Origin: Aureimonas flava
GTDB lineage: Bacteria > Pseudomonadota > Alphaproteobacteria > Rhizobiales > Rhizobiaceae
NCBI RefSeq assembly: GCF_003583935.1
Contig: NZ_QYRN01000002.1
Location: 186,001-250,000 of the forward strand
Length of the DNA: 64,000 nucleotides
Reading direction: 5' to 3'
The notes below the pieces were generated by a model. It ran no database searches and was not told the origin of the DNA. It saw only the letters and a list, made by a program, of their open reading frames with translations. Shown here in pieces: positions 45,370-53,921 of the stretch. Positions within the stretch are counted from its first letter, which is position 1, and each line of letters starts with the position of its first letter. Made by a program: the position numbers and the translations under genes.

Positions 45370-46803
45370 TCACTTTCGGGCGTAGATGTCCTCGAGGCGC
45401 ACGATGTCGTCCTCGCCGGTGTAGGACCCGACCTGGACCTCGATCAGCTTGAGCGGGATCTTGCCGGGATTGTGCAGGCGGTGGGTGCAGCCGATCGGCA
45501 GGTAGGCGGCCTCGTTCTCGTGGAACAGCGTCACCGTCCCGTCCACCGTCACCTCGGCGGTGCCGTGGACGACGACCCAGTGCTCGGCGCGGTGGTAGTG
45601 GCGCTGCAGGCTGAGGATGCCGCCCGGCTTGACGCAGATGTGCTTGACCTGGAACCGGTCGCCGATGTCGATGCGCTGGTACCAGCCCCAGGGCCGGTGG
45701 ATGCGATGGTGCTGGCCTGCCTCGGGGCGCGCCTCGCGGTGGAGCTGGGCGACCAGGGTCTTCACCTCGCCGGCCCGCTCGCGCGAGGTGACGAGGACCG
45801 CGTCGGGGGTCGTCACGACGACCACGTCCTCCAGACCGACCACGGTGGTCAGCACCTCGTCGGAGCGCACGAAGGAGGAGCGCGTGTCGAGGACGCTCAC
45901 GGCGCCCTCCAGGACGTTGCCCGAGGCGTCCTTGTCCTTCACGTCGAACATGGCGTCCCAGGAGCCGATGTCGGACCAGCGGAAGCGCGTCTTCAGGACG
46001 CCGGCGCGCCGGGTCTTCTCCATCACCGCATAGTCGATCGAGATGCGCGGCGCCGCGCCGAAGGCGGCCGCGTCGAGGCGCAGGAAGTCGAGATCGGCCA
46101 CCGCCGCGTCCAGCGCCCCGCGGGCCGCGTCCAGCACGGCGGGGGCGAAGGCTGCGAGCTCCTCCGCCATCAGGCGCGCCGGAAACACGAAGTTGCCCGA
46201 GTTCCAGCGATAGCCCTCGGCCACATAGGTCTCGGCCGTCTCGCGGTCGGGCTTCTCGGCGAACCGCTCCACGGCGAAGGCGCCGGCCTCGTCCAGCGGC
46301 GCGCCGGGGGCGATGTAGCCGTAGGCGGTGGACGGGCCGGTCGGCTCGATGCCCAGCATCATGATCCGGCCGTGACGGGCGGCGCCTTCCGCGGCCCGCT
46401 GGCAGTCGGCGGTGAAGAGCGCGGCGTCGGGAATCAGGTGGTCGGCCGCCAGGACCAGGCAGACCGCCTCCTCGTCGCGCCGCGCGGCCATCAGCGCGCC
46501 GACCGCGATCGCCGCCGCCGAGTCGCGCCGTTCCGGCTCCAGCACGATGTCGGCCTCGACGCCGAGGCCAGCGAGTTGCTCGGCCACCACGAAGCGGAAG
46601 TCGGAATGGGTCACCACGACCGGCCGGGCGAAGCCCTCACCCGTGACCCGCAGGATGGTCTCCTCGAAGGTCGAGCGGCCGGAATCCAGAAGCGAGACGA
46701 ACTGCTTGGGCATGGAGTCGCGCGACACCGGCCAGAGCCGCGTCCCCGAACCGCCGGCGATCACGACGGGATGAACTAGCCGCGTCCTGCTGGTTGCCGT
46801 CAT
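45370..46803 (-). CDS. manC: Mannose-1-phosphate guanylyltransferase / mannose-6-phosphate isomerase (bifunctional)
   Basis: A 477-residue type II enzyme making GDP-mannose. The N-terminal nucleotidyltransferase (about 1-290) has VIAGGSGTRLWPVSRDSMPKQF (shown partly in order), FVEKP-like RFAEKPD and WNSGNFVF. The C-terminal cupin (about 350-470) has the PMI motifs RPWGWYQRIDIGDRFQVKHI (20 residues) and HYHRAEHWVVVHGTA. The phosphohexomutase gene follows after 44 bp. The upstream region contains an inverted repeat (46884-46913) that could be regulatory. Confidence 0.94.
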   Translation of the reverse strand: MTATSRTRLVHPVVIAGGSGTRLWPVSRDSMPKQFVSLLDSGRSTFEETILRVTGEGFARPVVVTHSDFRFVVAEQLAGLGVEADIVLEPERRDSAAAIAVGALMAARRDEEAVCLVLAADHLIPDAALFTADCQRAAEGAARHGRIMMLGIEPTGPSTAYGYIAPGAPLDEAGAFAVERFAEKPDRETAETYVAEGYRWNSGNFVFPARLMAEELAAFAPAVLDAARGALDAAVADLDFLRLDAAAFGAAPRISIDYAVMEKTRRAGVLKTRFRWSDIGSWDAMFDVKDKDASGNVLEGAVSVLDTRSSFVRSDEVLTTVVGLEDVVVVTTPDAVLVTSRERAGEVKTLVAQLHREARPEAGQHHRIHRPWGWYQRIDIGDRFQVKHICVKPGGILSLQRHYHRAEHWVVVHGTAEVTVDGTVTLFHENEAAYLPIGCTHRLHNPGKIPLKLIEVQVGSYTGEDDIVRLEDIYARK

Positions 46804-46883
46804 GCGTGCACCTTCCCTGGTCCGACCACGTTCTCGCGGCCCGCCGCGTGTTCGCTACCGCACCGCACGCAAGCTATAGACGA

Positions 46884-46913
46884 GAATGGTCCGTCATTGT
46901 CTAGAAACCATTC
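46884..46913. promoter_or_regulatory. Inverted repeat upstream of manC
   Basis: GAATGGT (46884-46890) and ACCATTC (46907-46913) are perfect complements 16 bp apart, in an AT-richer patch about 80 bp upstream of manC. A related GAATTGGTC follows directly. It may be an operator for divergent manC and the small exported protein gene. Confidence 0.4.
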
Positions 46914-47040
46914 GAATTGGTCTTAACGACCGGTCGCGCCGCGGGCCCGGCGGGCGCGGACGCCGGCGGCGGCCCGGCGCTTGCCAAGCGGGGCGCACGC
47001 CGCACATGGTCGGAGCGAAACAGCCCGAAAGGCCGTATCC

Positions 47041-47397
47041 ATGCGCAAACCGACCGGCTGCCTGCTGGCCCTCCTGATCGCCGCTCCCGCCCTGCCCGCC
47101 ACCGCCGCGACGATCCGGGTCGAGCTGCGGAACCAGACCTCCGACACGATCTACACGGTGACGGCCTTCGCCAGCGAACTGGTCGCCAACAACCGCAACC
47201 TGACGCGGATTCCGCTTCCCGCCGGGTCGACGCGCTCCGTCACGATCTTCGACGACTACAACAAGTGCATCTTCACCTTCACGGCGAACTTCAACGCGCC
47301 GCCGCGGCGCGGGCAGAGGTCGCGCCGGCCCGCCAAGCCGTTCCGCGTGCTGCGCGACATCGACATCTGTCGCGACCGGCAGATCGACCTGCGCTGA
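47041..47397 (+). CDS. Small exported protein of unknown function
   Basis: A 118-residue protein starting MRKPTGCLLALLIAAPALPATA, a clear Sec signal peptide with a likely cleavage after ATA near residue 23. The mature part is basic and beta-rich, with two cysteines (in NKCIFTF and DIDICRD) that could form a disulfide, and a basic RGQRSRRPAKPFR loop. I do not recognise the family. The in-frame GTG at 46981 would hide the signal, so the ATG is preferred. It is divergent from manC within the polysaccharide region. Confidence 0.72.
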   Translation: MRKPTGCLLALLIAAPALPATAATIRVELRNQTSDTIYTVTAFASELVANNRNLTRIPLPAGSTRSVTIFDDYNKCIFTFTANFNAPPRRGQRSRRPAKPFRVLRDIDICRDRQIDLR

Positions 47398-47630
47398 TCT
47401 GCCGGCGGTCGCGCCGTCCGAACCGGCACGCCCGCCGTCGCAATCCCCTCCCCCGCCAGACCTCCGACGGACCGCGCCACCGGGCCGGATCGCGGGTTTG
47501 CGCGCAGCCCGCCGCCGTCGCGACATCCGCCCATGCCCCACCGGCGCGTCCGGGGTGGACGCCCGCGCACACGGCCGCACCTGCCGCAGCGACGGCCGCA
47601 CGCTCCGCTACGGCAACTGATGCAATGTCA

Positions 47631-47645
47631 TTAACTTATAATTAT
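47631..47645 (+). promoter_or_regulatory. CtrA-like box TTAA-N7-TTAT
   Basis: TTAA (47631-47634), 7 bp, TTAT (47642-47645): 7 of 8 consensus positions, 65 bp upstream of the RTX start. Confidence 0.35.
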
Positions 47646-47676
47646 TCATCCAGTTGACTCAACGGCACATTCCTCA

Positions 47677-47691
47677 TTAACGGTTCGTTTA
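47677..47691 (+). promoter_or_regulatory. CtrA-like box TTAA-N7-TTTA
   Basis: TTAA (47677-47680), 7 bp, TTTA (47688-47691): 7 of 8 positions, 18 bp upstream of the RTX start codon. The ribosome site GGGGGAAG follows at about 47699-47706. Confidence 0.35.
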
Positions 47692-47709
47692 CCAACAAAG
47701 GGGGAAGTA

Positions 47710-48750
47710 ATGGATATTAATAAAACTTTAATCATCGGGTCCGTCGGCCTCGGCGACAGCGCCGATACGGTCACGTCGAAGTTCTACACCCTGGCCTCGG
47801 TCTACGGGCTCGGCGGCGACGACGTGTTCCAGACGCCGGAAAAGGGCGGCCTGATCACCGCCAGCCGGTTCTACGGCGGCGCGGGCGACGACCGCCTCGT
47901 GGTCAACGAGGACACCTCGCTCCTCTTCAAGTCGACCTATGACGGCGGCTCGGGCACCGATACGCTGGAGTTCACCAGCGCCGGCAGGATCGTCATGTCG
48001 TCGGACGGCGACGCCGGCGCGCCGACCGTGACGCTGAAGACGGCCACCGGCTCGCTGGTGAGCGAGAGCGTCGAGCGCTACATCATCAAGGGCAGCGACG
48101 CCGGAGACGTGCTGGTGGGCGGCGCCGGCAACGACTGGCTGGACGGGCGCGGCGGCCTGGACGAGTTCCGCGGCTCGGCGGGCAACGACGGCTACGTGTT
48201 CGACACGGTGGGCGAGCGCGTGGTGGGCGAGCAGGCCGGCGGCGGCAACGACACGATCTGGGCCTCGATCTCGGTCAACCTCAACGACAACGCCAATGTC
48301 GAGAACCTGCGACTCACCGGCACCGCCTCCATCGACGGCATCGGCAACGAGCTGAAGAACCTGATCACCGGCAACGCCGGCGACAACGTCATCGCCGGCG
48401 GCCTCGGCAACGACCAGCTCTGGGGCAAGGGCGGCGTCGACACGTTCGCGTTCGCCGAGATGGGCGCGGCCAACCGCGACTCGATCTTCGACTTCGGCAC
48501 CGACGACTTCATCCAGCTCGCCAGGTCCGCCTTCGGCGGCCTCGACGCGGCCAGCGGCCAGTCCTACCTCGACGCCTCGGACTTCGTGATCGGCACCAAG
48601 GCGACGGCCGACCATGCGCAGGTGATCTACAACAAGGCCACCGGCTACCTGTCCTACGACGCCGACGGCACCGGCTCGGCCGTGGCCCAGGACATCGCCT
48701 TCATCGGCAAGAACGTCGCGCTCACCAACGACCACATCCTGCTCGCCTGA
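47710..48750 (+). CDS. RTX (hemolysin-type) calcium-binding repeat protein, probably secreted
   Basis: A 346-residue protein with no N-terminal signal peptide and repeated glycine/aspartate nonapeptides: GGAGDDRLV, VGGAGNDWLDGRGGLDEF, GSAGNDGYVF, AGGLGNDQLWGKGGVDTF. These bind calcium and fold as a parallel beta-roll after export by a type I system. The C-terminal part with KATGYLSYDADGTGSAVAQDIAFIG is typical of RTX secretion-signal regions. No type I exporter gene is in the window. Its place inside a polysaccharide locus suggests a surface or matrix role, but no enzymatic domain is visible. Confidence 0.9.
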   Translation: MDINKTLIIGSVGLGDSADTVTSKFYTLASVYGLGGDDVFQTPEKGGLITASRFYGGAGDDRLVVNEDTSLLFKSTYDGGSGTDTLEFTSAGRIVMSSDGDAGAPTVTLKTATGSLVSESVERYIIKGSDAGDVLVGGAGNDWLDGRGGLDEFRGSAGNDGYVFDTVGERVVGEQAGGGNDTIWASISVNLNDNANVENLRLTGTASIDGIGNELKNLITGNAGDNVIAGGLGNDQLWGKGGVDTFAFAEMGAANRDSIFDFGTDDFIQLARSAFGGLDAASGQSYLDASDFVIGTKATADHAQVIYNKATGYLSYDADGTGSAVAQDIAFIGKNVALTNDHILLA

Positions 48751-48781
48751 CCGCCAGGCCAAGGCAGGACGAACCCAAACG

Positions 48782-48816
48782 ACGAGGGCCGCCGGCATCG
48801 CGCCGGCGGCCCTCGT
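48782..48816 (+). terminator. Strong hairpin terminator between convergent genes
   Basis: ACGAGGGCCGCCGGC (48782-48796) and GCCGGCGGCCCTCGT (48802-48816) form a perfect 15-bp stem with loop ATCGC. It lies between the RTX gene and the convergent epimerase gene, so it can act for both strands. The following T run is weak. Confidence 0.8.
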
Positions 48817-48868
48817 GAATTCTGAACGTGCCATGCCCGGGCACGGGCACGGCGTGGCGCGGCGGCGC

Positions 48869-49840
48869 TCAGACCATGACGTCGCCGGTGCCGCGGCTCT
48901 TCCAGTCGCGCAACGACCCGTCGAGATCGGTGGAGAAGCGGAAGCCCGTCTGGGCGAGCGCGGCCGGCTCGACCCGCGTCGAGCGCACCAGCTTCAGGAT
49001 CCGCTCGCGGTCGATCCCGTTGCGCAGCCCGAAGCGGTTGGCCACCTCGAAGGGCAGCGCGGCGGCGTTCATCAGCGGCTGCGGAAGCACGCCGCGCGGT
49101 GGCCGGTAGCCCGCCACCCGCTCGAAGGCCCGGCAGATCTCCTCGATCGTGTAGGCCTGCGGGTAGCAGAAGTTGTAGAGGAACTCGCGCCGCCCCAGCG
49201 CCAGCGCATGGTCCATCGAGCGGACGATCTCGCCCACATAGCCGCAGCACTTGATCGTGTCCTTGCGCCCCGGATAGACGAAGGTGCCCTTGCGCAGCGC
49301 GGCCGCCAGGCGCGTGAAGTTGCCCCCCTCGCCCTGGCCGAAGATCACCGCCGGGCGAACGATCACCAGTCGCCGCGCCGCGTCGCCCGCCAGCCACTGC
49401 CGGTGCACGCCTTCGGCCAGGAGCTTGGAGCGGCCGTAGTCGGACACCGGCTCGGGCGCCGAGCCTTCGGTCTTCAGGTCCTCGCCCGGCCCGTAGACAG
49501 CGATCGAGCTGGTGAACAGGATCGCGCGTACCTCGTTGCGCGCGGCGAACTCGCCGACGGACAGCGCGCCGCCGAGGTTGGTCTCGTAGTATTCGTGCGG
49601 GGCGTGGCCCGGCGTTCGGTGAACGGCGGCCAGGTTGAAGATCGCCTCGTAGGGCCCGTCGAGCCGGGCCGGAAACGGATGGCGGATGTCATGGACCTCG
49701 TAGGCGACGCCCGGCACCGGCCGGCGGGGCGCGGCGATGTCGACGCTGACCAGCCGATCGAACCCGCCCTCGCGGCCGAGGTGCTCCAGGAGGTGGGTCC
49801 CGATGAACCCGGCCCCGCCCACAACCATCGCCTGCTTCAA
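48869..49840 (-). CDS. NAD-dependent epimerase/dehydratase (extended SDR)
   Basis: An extended short-chain dehydrogenase of about 323 residues. VVGGAGFIGTHLLEHLG is the NAD-binding loop and VSVDI closes the second strand. FTSSIAVYG and the catalytic DYGRSKLLAEG (YxxxK) follow, with RPAVIFGQGEGGNF. Such enzymes epimerise, dehydrate or reduce nucleotide sugars. The exact sugar is unknown. The TTG at 49840 is preferred because GGAGG lies 5 bp upstream; an ATG at 49852 is also in frame. It is divergent from the small gene at 50019 and ugd. Confidence 0.87.
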   Translation of the reverse strand: MKQAMVVGGAGFIGTHLLEHLGREGGFDRLVSVDIAAPRRPVPGVAYEVHDIRHPFPARLDGPYEAIFNLAAVHRTPGHAPHEYYETNLGGALSVGEFAARNEVRAILFTSSIAVYGPGEDLKTEGSAPEPVSDYGRSKLLAEGVHRQWLAGDAARRLVIVRPAVIFGQGEGGNFTRLAAALRKGTFVYPGRKDTIKCCGYVGEIVRSMDHALALGRREFLYNFCYPQAYTIEEICRAFERVAGYRPPRGVLPQPLMNAAALPFEVANRFGLRNGIDRERILKLVRSTRVEPAALAQTGFRFSTDLDGSLRDWKSRGTGDVMV

Positions 49841-50018
49841 CGCAACCTCCATCAACGCCCGCCCGACTTATATGCAGTGCAACATGCGGTGGATCAACCA
49901 ATTCCCTCAGCCCCGCCCCGGCCGCCGCTGGCTTGACGCCCCCCCCTCACAGGCCCGAACAAGCTTGATGCTGCAATTTGAATGACGTTATACGGACCGG
50001 ACCGGCTGGGACTAGGGC

Positions 50019-50357
50019 ATGCTTCAGAATCGGACATGGGTCGATCCAAAGGCCGAGGCGGACTTCTGGAAGCAGATGGAACGCCTCGAGACCGTGAACG
50101 CGCGCCTCGGCGCGCTCGGACGTTGGGAGGGGCTGCTCCGGCGTGCCGCGCTGCAGCGCGACCTCGACGCCATCCGGATACACGCCCAAGACCTCGTGGA
50201 TCGCCACACCGTCCCGGCCGACGCCACCGGGGCAAGCCCCGCCGCGCCGGCGGCATCCCCGGCCGACACGCCGCTGCGCACGCTCGCCGGGATGGTGGTG
50301 TCGCTCCGCCAGGACCGCGCCTCCCGCTCGGAGGCCGGCGAGGAAAAGGCGGGCTGA
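50019..50357 (+). CDS. Hypothetical small protein
   Basis: A 112-residue hydrophilic protein with codon use like its neighbours. The N-terminal half is predicted helical (AEADFWKQMERLETVNARLGA, residues about 12-32). A Pro/Ala-rich linker follows (about 65-85), then a short C-terminal helix. No signal peptide, membrane segment or known motif is visible. It sits between the epimerase and ugd. It may be real, but nothing indicates its role. Confidence 0.5.
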   Translation: MLQNRTWVDPKAEADFWKQMERLETVNARLGALGRWEGLLRRAALQRDLDAIRIHAQDLVDRHTVPADATGASPAAPAASPADTPLRTLAGMVVSLRQDRASRSEAGEEKAG

Positions 50358-50536
50358 GGGCCCGCGATCGCATCCGGCCATCCTCACGGCTCCCCGCGCC
50401 GCCCCCTTCCCCTGTCATCCTCCGTTTCTTGCATTGCGAAGGACGACGTGGAACATGGGGTGGTTGTCCTGCGGTTGCGAAAGGCTCGAGGCGGACTCGG
50501 GCGCCTCGCGCGACCACGATGCGATGGAGCGGTCTG

Positions 50537-51919
50537 ATGTTGGATATCTCGCTGGCCGGAAGCTCGGCTCCCCAGGTCGCCGTCATCGGAACGGGCTATG
50601 TCGGTCTCGTCAGCGGGGCCTGCCTGGCCGAAGCCGGGTGGCGGGTCGCCTGCGTCGACCAGGTCGAGGCGAAGATCACCAAGCTGAAGGCCGGCGTCAT
50701 CCCGATCTACGAGCCGGGCCTCGACGAGGTCGTGGTGCGCAACGCCGAAGCCGGGCGCCTCACCTTCACCACCGACATCGCCGAGGCGCTGCGCGAGGCG
50801 CAGATCGTGATCATCGCGGTGGGCACCCCGACGCGCAAGCTCGACGGCAATGCCGACCTCCAATACGTCTACGCCGCCAGCCGCGACATCGCGCGCAGCC
50901 TCAAGCACTATGCCGTGGTGGTGACCAAGTCCACGGTGCCGGCCGGAACGGGCAACGAGGTGCGGCGCATCATCGAGCGCGAGAATCCCGGGCTCGACTT
51001 CGACGTCGCCTCCAATCCCGAGTTCCTGCGCGAGGGCAACGCGGTCTCGGACTTCATGAAGCCCGACCGCATCGTGATCGGCACCGACAGCGCGCGGGCC
51101 CGCGAGCGGCTCGAAGCGCTGTACCGCCCCTTCACCGACCAGGGCTTCGAGCTGATCTCGACCGACATCATCTCGTCCGAGCTCATCAAGTACGCGGCCA
51201 ACACGTTCCTGGCGACCAAGGTCAGCTTCATCAACGAGATGGCCGACATCTGCGAGAAGGTCGGCGGCGACATCGGCGCCATCTCGCGCGGCATGGGCTC
51301 GGACAAGCGCATCGGGCGCGAGTTCCTGAAGCCCGGCCCCGGCTACGGCGGCTCGTGCTTCCCCAAGGACACGCTGGCCATGGTGCATATCGGCGAGAAG
51401 GCGCTGAGCCCGGCGACCATCGTGGAGGCCGTGATCACGGTCAACCGCTCGCGCCCGCACCGCATGGTGGCCAAGGTGGTCCAGGCCGCCGGCGGCTCGG
51501 TCGACGGCAAGACCATCGCCCTGCTCGGCCTCACCTTCAAGCCCAACACCGACGACGTGCGCGACAGCGTGGCCGTGCTCGTCGCCGAGCAGCTCGTGCA
51601 GAAGGGCGCCACCGTGCGGGCCTTCGACCCGAAGGGCATGGAGCATGCCCGCGAGATGCTGGGCGATGCGATCACCTATTGCCCCACCATGGCGGATGCG
51701 ATCGGGGACGCGGACCTGTGCGTGCTCGCCACCGAATGGGAGGAGTTCGTGCGCTTCCCGCTCGAGGGCTACCGCGAGGCGCTGCGCAACCCGATCCTGG
51801 TGGACCTGCGCAACGTCTTCTCCCTGGAGGCGATGGCCGAGGCCGGCTTCGAGTACCATTCGATCGGCCGCACCAGCATCCAGGCGCCGCTGCCCGAAAC
51901 CCTGGCGCGCTCGGCCTGA
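50537..51919 (+). CDS. ugd: UDP-glucose 6-dehydrogenase
   Basis: Converts UDP-glucose to UDP-glucuronate for surface polysaccharide, using two NAD. The 460 residues begin with the NAD loop VAVIGTGYVGLVSGACLAE. The catalytic cysteine is Cys274 in GPGYGGSCFPKDT. STVPAGTGNEV and NPEFLREGNAV are typical active-site stretches, as is LLGLTFKPNTDDVRDS. The ATG at 50537 has GGAG 7 bp upstream; longer upstream frames are unlikely. Neighbouring SGNH hydrolase and glycosyltransferase genes follow on the same strand. Confidence 0.95.
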   Translation: MLDISLAGSSAPQVAVIGTGYVGLVSGACLAEAGWRVACVDQVEAKITKLKAGVIPIYEPGLDEVVVRNAEAGRLTFTTDIAEALREAQIVIIAVGTPTRKLDGNADLQYVYAASRDIARSLKHYAVVVTKSTVPAGTGNEVRRIIERENPGLDFDVASNPEFLREGNAVSDFMKPDRIVIGTDSARARERLEALYRPFTDQGFELISTDIISSELIKYAANTFLATKVSFINEMADICEKVGGDIGAISRGMGSDKRIGREFLKPGPGYGGSCFPKDTLAMVHIGEKALSPATIVEAVITVNRSRPHRMVAKVVQAAGGSVDGKTIALLGLTFKPNTDDVRDSVAVLVAEQLVQKGATVRAFDPKGMEHAREMLGDAITYCPTMADAIGDADLCVLATEWEEFVRFPLEGYREALRNPILVDLRNVFSLEAMAEAGFEYHSIGRTSIQAPLPETLARSA

Positions 51920-51944
51920 CGCCGGAGCGCGGAAGCTTCGACGG

Positions 51945-52637
51945 ATGGGCGCCCGGGGCGCACGCCCGAGCCTGGCGATCGCGGCGCTGGCGGCGGGGAT
52001 CGCGGCCGCCGCGCCCGCGCGCGGGGCGCCGGGAACCGGCGACGGGCCCTTGCGCGTCGCGACCTTCGGAACGAGCCTGACCGCGAACGGCGGTTGGCAG
52101 ACGCCGCTCGCCGAGGCGATGGAGGCCTGCGCCGGCCGGCCGGTCACCGTCAGCAACCACGGGCGCGCGGGCGCGGCGTCGGACTGGGGCGTCGAGGCGG
52201 TGGGAGACGTAGCCGCCGAGCGGCCCGACATCGTGTTCCTGGAGTTCGCGGTCAACGACGCCGCCCTCGACAGGATGATCGGCGTGTCCGCGAGCGTGGA
52301 GAACATGCGCGCGATCGTCGGCGCGCTGCGCCGGGCCCGGTCGGACGTCCTGGTCTACGTCATGGCCATGAACCCCTTGAGCGGCCGCCGCCTCTGGGCC
52401 CGCCCCTTCCGGGCGCGCTACGAGGACGCCCACCGCCGCCTCGCGCAGGACCTCGGCCTGCGCTACATCGACCACCGGCCCGACTGGGAGGCCATGGGCC
52501 GCCCCGCGCTCTACCTGGCCATCGTCGACGGCGCCCATCCGACGGCGGGCGCCGCCAGCGCGATCGTGGTGCCCAACATCATGAGGCGCCTGGCCGAGGA
52601 CGGCGTGCTGGCCTGCGCCCCCGCCGCCCGGCCCTGA
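51945..52637 (+). CDS. SGNH/GDSL-family hydrolase, probably exported
   Basis: A 230-residue SGNH esterase/acyl hydrolase. An N-terminal hydrophobic stretch (SLAIAALAAGIAAAAPARG, about 8-26) looks like a signal peptide. Block I is ATFGTSLT (Ser nucleophile, GTS for GDS), block III is LEFAVNDAAL (Asn) and block V is VDGAHPT (Asp/His). It may remove or transfer acyl groups on the polysaccharide made by the surrounding genes. It starts 26 bp after ugd and 73 bp before the glycosyltransferase, suggesting one operon. Confidence 0.85.
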   Translation: MGARGARPSLAIAALAAGIAAAAPARGAPGTGDGPLRVATFGTSLTANGGWQTPLAEAMEACAGRPVTVSNHGRAGAASDWGVEAVGDVAAERPDIVFLEFAVNDAALDRMIGVSASVENMRAIVGALRRARSDVLVYVMAMNPLSGRRLWARPFRARYEDAHRRLAQDLGLRYIDHRPDWEAMGRPALYLAIVDGAHPTAGAASAIVVPNIMRRLAEDGVLACAPAARP

Positions 52638-52710
52638 ACGCCCGCCGGAGCGCGGCCACCCTTCCCCCTCCCGAATCTTCCCCGCCCCCTTCCGCCCGGA
52701 GCCCGGATCC

Positions 52711-53559
52711 ATGATCGTGAACCTGTTCAGCACGGCGAACCTCTCGTCCGGCCGCTCGGACGTCCTGGCCCGCATGATCGCCTCCGTGGCGGACGCCGCG
52801 CGCGTGCGGCCGGACATGGAGCTGCGGCTCATGATCCTGCTCCAGTGCTGCGACCGCGCGCCGGCGGATCTCCTCAGCCCGGACGAGGCCCGTTTCGTCA
52901 CCCTCCTCACGGCGCCCGGCCTCGTGTCGCTCTCGGCGGCGCGCAACCGCCTGCTCGCCGAGGGCCGGCGCATCGGCTGGATGGCGGGCGACGAGATCGT
53001 CGCCTTCCCGGACGACGACTGCTGGTATCCGGCGGGCGCACTCGCCTATGTCCACGACGCCTTCTCGGCGCGGCCGGACCTCGACTTCTGGTTCTGCGAC
53101 TACGCCTCCGCCCCGGTGCCGGTGGACGGGGCGCGCGAGCGGGACGCCTCGGTGCACGACGTCCTCCGGCGCGCCTCATCCAACACGATGGTGTTCCGCA
53201 GCCGCGTGGCGCGCGAGGCGGGCGAGTTCGATCCCGAGCTCGGCGTCGGCGCGCGGCTGAACGGGTCGGAGGACACCGACTACGCGCTCCGGGCCTTCGC
53301 CCTGTCCCGGCGCACCCGCTTCATGCCGCTCGCCTGCATCGGCCACCGCGACCGCAACACCGCGATCCGCGCCAAGTACTACCCGTCCGGGCTCATGGTG
53401 ATCGCCCGGCACGCACGCCGGGTTCCCGCCCTTCGCGGCGCGCTGGTGCGCAAGCTGGCGGTGGGCTCGGCGCTGCTGGCGCGCGGGGAACTCAAGCCCG
53501 GCGCCTTCCTCGGCGCCCTGCGAACGGCGATGGGCGAGATGCGGCGGCCGGGCCGCTGA
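52711..53559 (+). CDS. Glycosyltransferase, GT-A fold (family 2-like)
   Basis: A 282-residue putative glycosyltransferase. VSLSAARNRLLAEG (about 71-84) and VAFPDDDCWYP (metal-binding DxD at about 97-99) are the GT2 sugar-nucleotide site. NGSEDTDYALRAFA (about 187-200) resembles the acceptor-side ED motif. No membrane segment is visible apart from weak hydrophobicity at the C-terminus. It likely adds a sugar to the polysaccharide assembled by this locus. Donor and acceptor are unknown. Confidence 0.85.
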   Translation: MIVNLFSTANLSSGRSDVLARMIASVADAARVRPDMELRLMILLQCCDRAPADLLSPDEARFVTLLTAPGLVSLSAARNRLLAEGRRIGWMAGDEIVAFPDDDCWYPAGALAYVHDAFSARPDLDFWFCDYASAPVPVDGARERDASVHDVLRRASSNTMVFRSRVAREAGEFDPELGVGARLNGSEDTDYALRAFALSRRTRFMPLACIGHRDRNTAIRAKYYPSGLMVIARHARRVPALRGALVRKLAVGSALLARGELKPGAFLGALRTAMGEMRRPGR

Positions 53560-53561
53560 GG

Positions 53562-53579
53562 CCGGCCGCCGACGGCCGG
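53562..53579 (+). terminator. GC hairpin after the glycosyltransferase gene
   Basis: CCGGCCG (53562-53568) and CGGCCGG (53573-53579) pair around CCGA, just after the stop. No T tract follows, so this is a weak terminator candidate separating the glycan genes from the spike-gene pair. Confidence 0.35.
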
Positions 53580-53648
53580 ACTTCGCCCCCGGTTCTCCCC
53601 GGCTCGCGGCGGCGGTTCTAGCCTGTCCTCCGATCCAAGGAGGACCCG

Positions 53649-53921
53649 ATGCCCGCACAAGACCCCTATCTCAACGCGGCTCCCGCCGCCGCCGGCCCGG
53701 CGACCCGCCTCTTCGCCGTGACGCCGAGCGACACCGCCGAGCTGCCCTTCGTGACCACCGGTCTCTATGTCGGCAGCGGCGGCGACGTCGCGGTGCAGGA
53801 CCGCCTGTCGGGGGAAACCGTGGTGTTCCGGAACGTCGGCGAGGGCGCGGGTCTTCCCGTGCGCGTGGCGCGGGTCCTCGCCACGGGAACCACGGCCGGC
53901 CAGATCGTGGGGCTGGCGTGA
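53649..53921 (+). CDS. ghsA: Spike base protein, RCAP_rcc01079 (GTA head-spike) family
   Basis: A 90-residue protein resembling the spike base protein of the Rhodobacter capsulatus gene transfer agent (GhsA, rcc01079). The diagnostic core is FAVTPSDTAELPFVTTGLYVG followed by GDVAVQD, VVFRNVGEG, LPVRVARVLATGTTA and the C-terminal IVGLA (core written in pieces, residues about 22-90). It has no signal peptide. AAGGAGGA precedes the ATG. The stop TGA shares one base with the ATG of the next gene, as in other head-spike pairs. The identification rests on family recall, not on a search. Confidence 0.75.
   Translation: MPAQDPYLNAAPAAAGPATRLFAVTPSDTAELPFVTTGLYVGSGGDVAVQDRLSGETVVFRNVGEGAGLPVRVARVLATGTTAGQIVGLA

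Larger units (their letters stand above)
47398..47709. other. 312-bp intergenic region with AT-rich 3' part
   Basis: The first 220 bp are GC-rich with no gene recognised. The last 90 bp before the RTX gene are strikingly AT-rich for this genome and hold two near-consensus CtrA-like boxes and a TTGACT hexamer (47654-47659). Confidence 0.6.
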
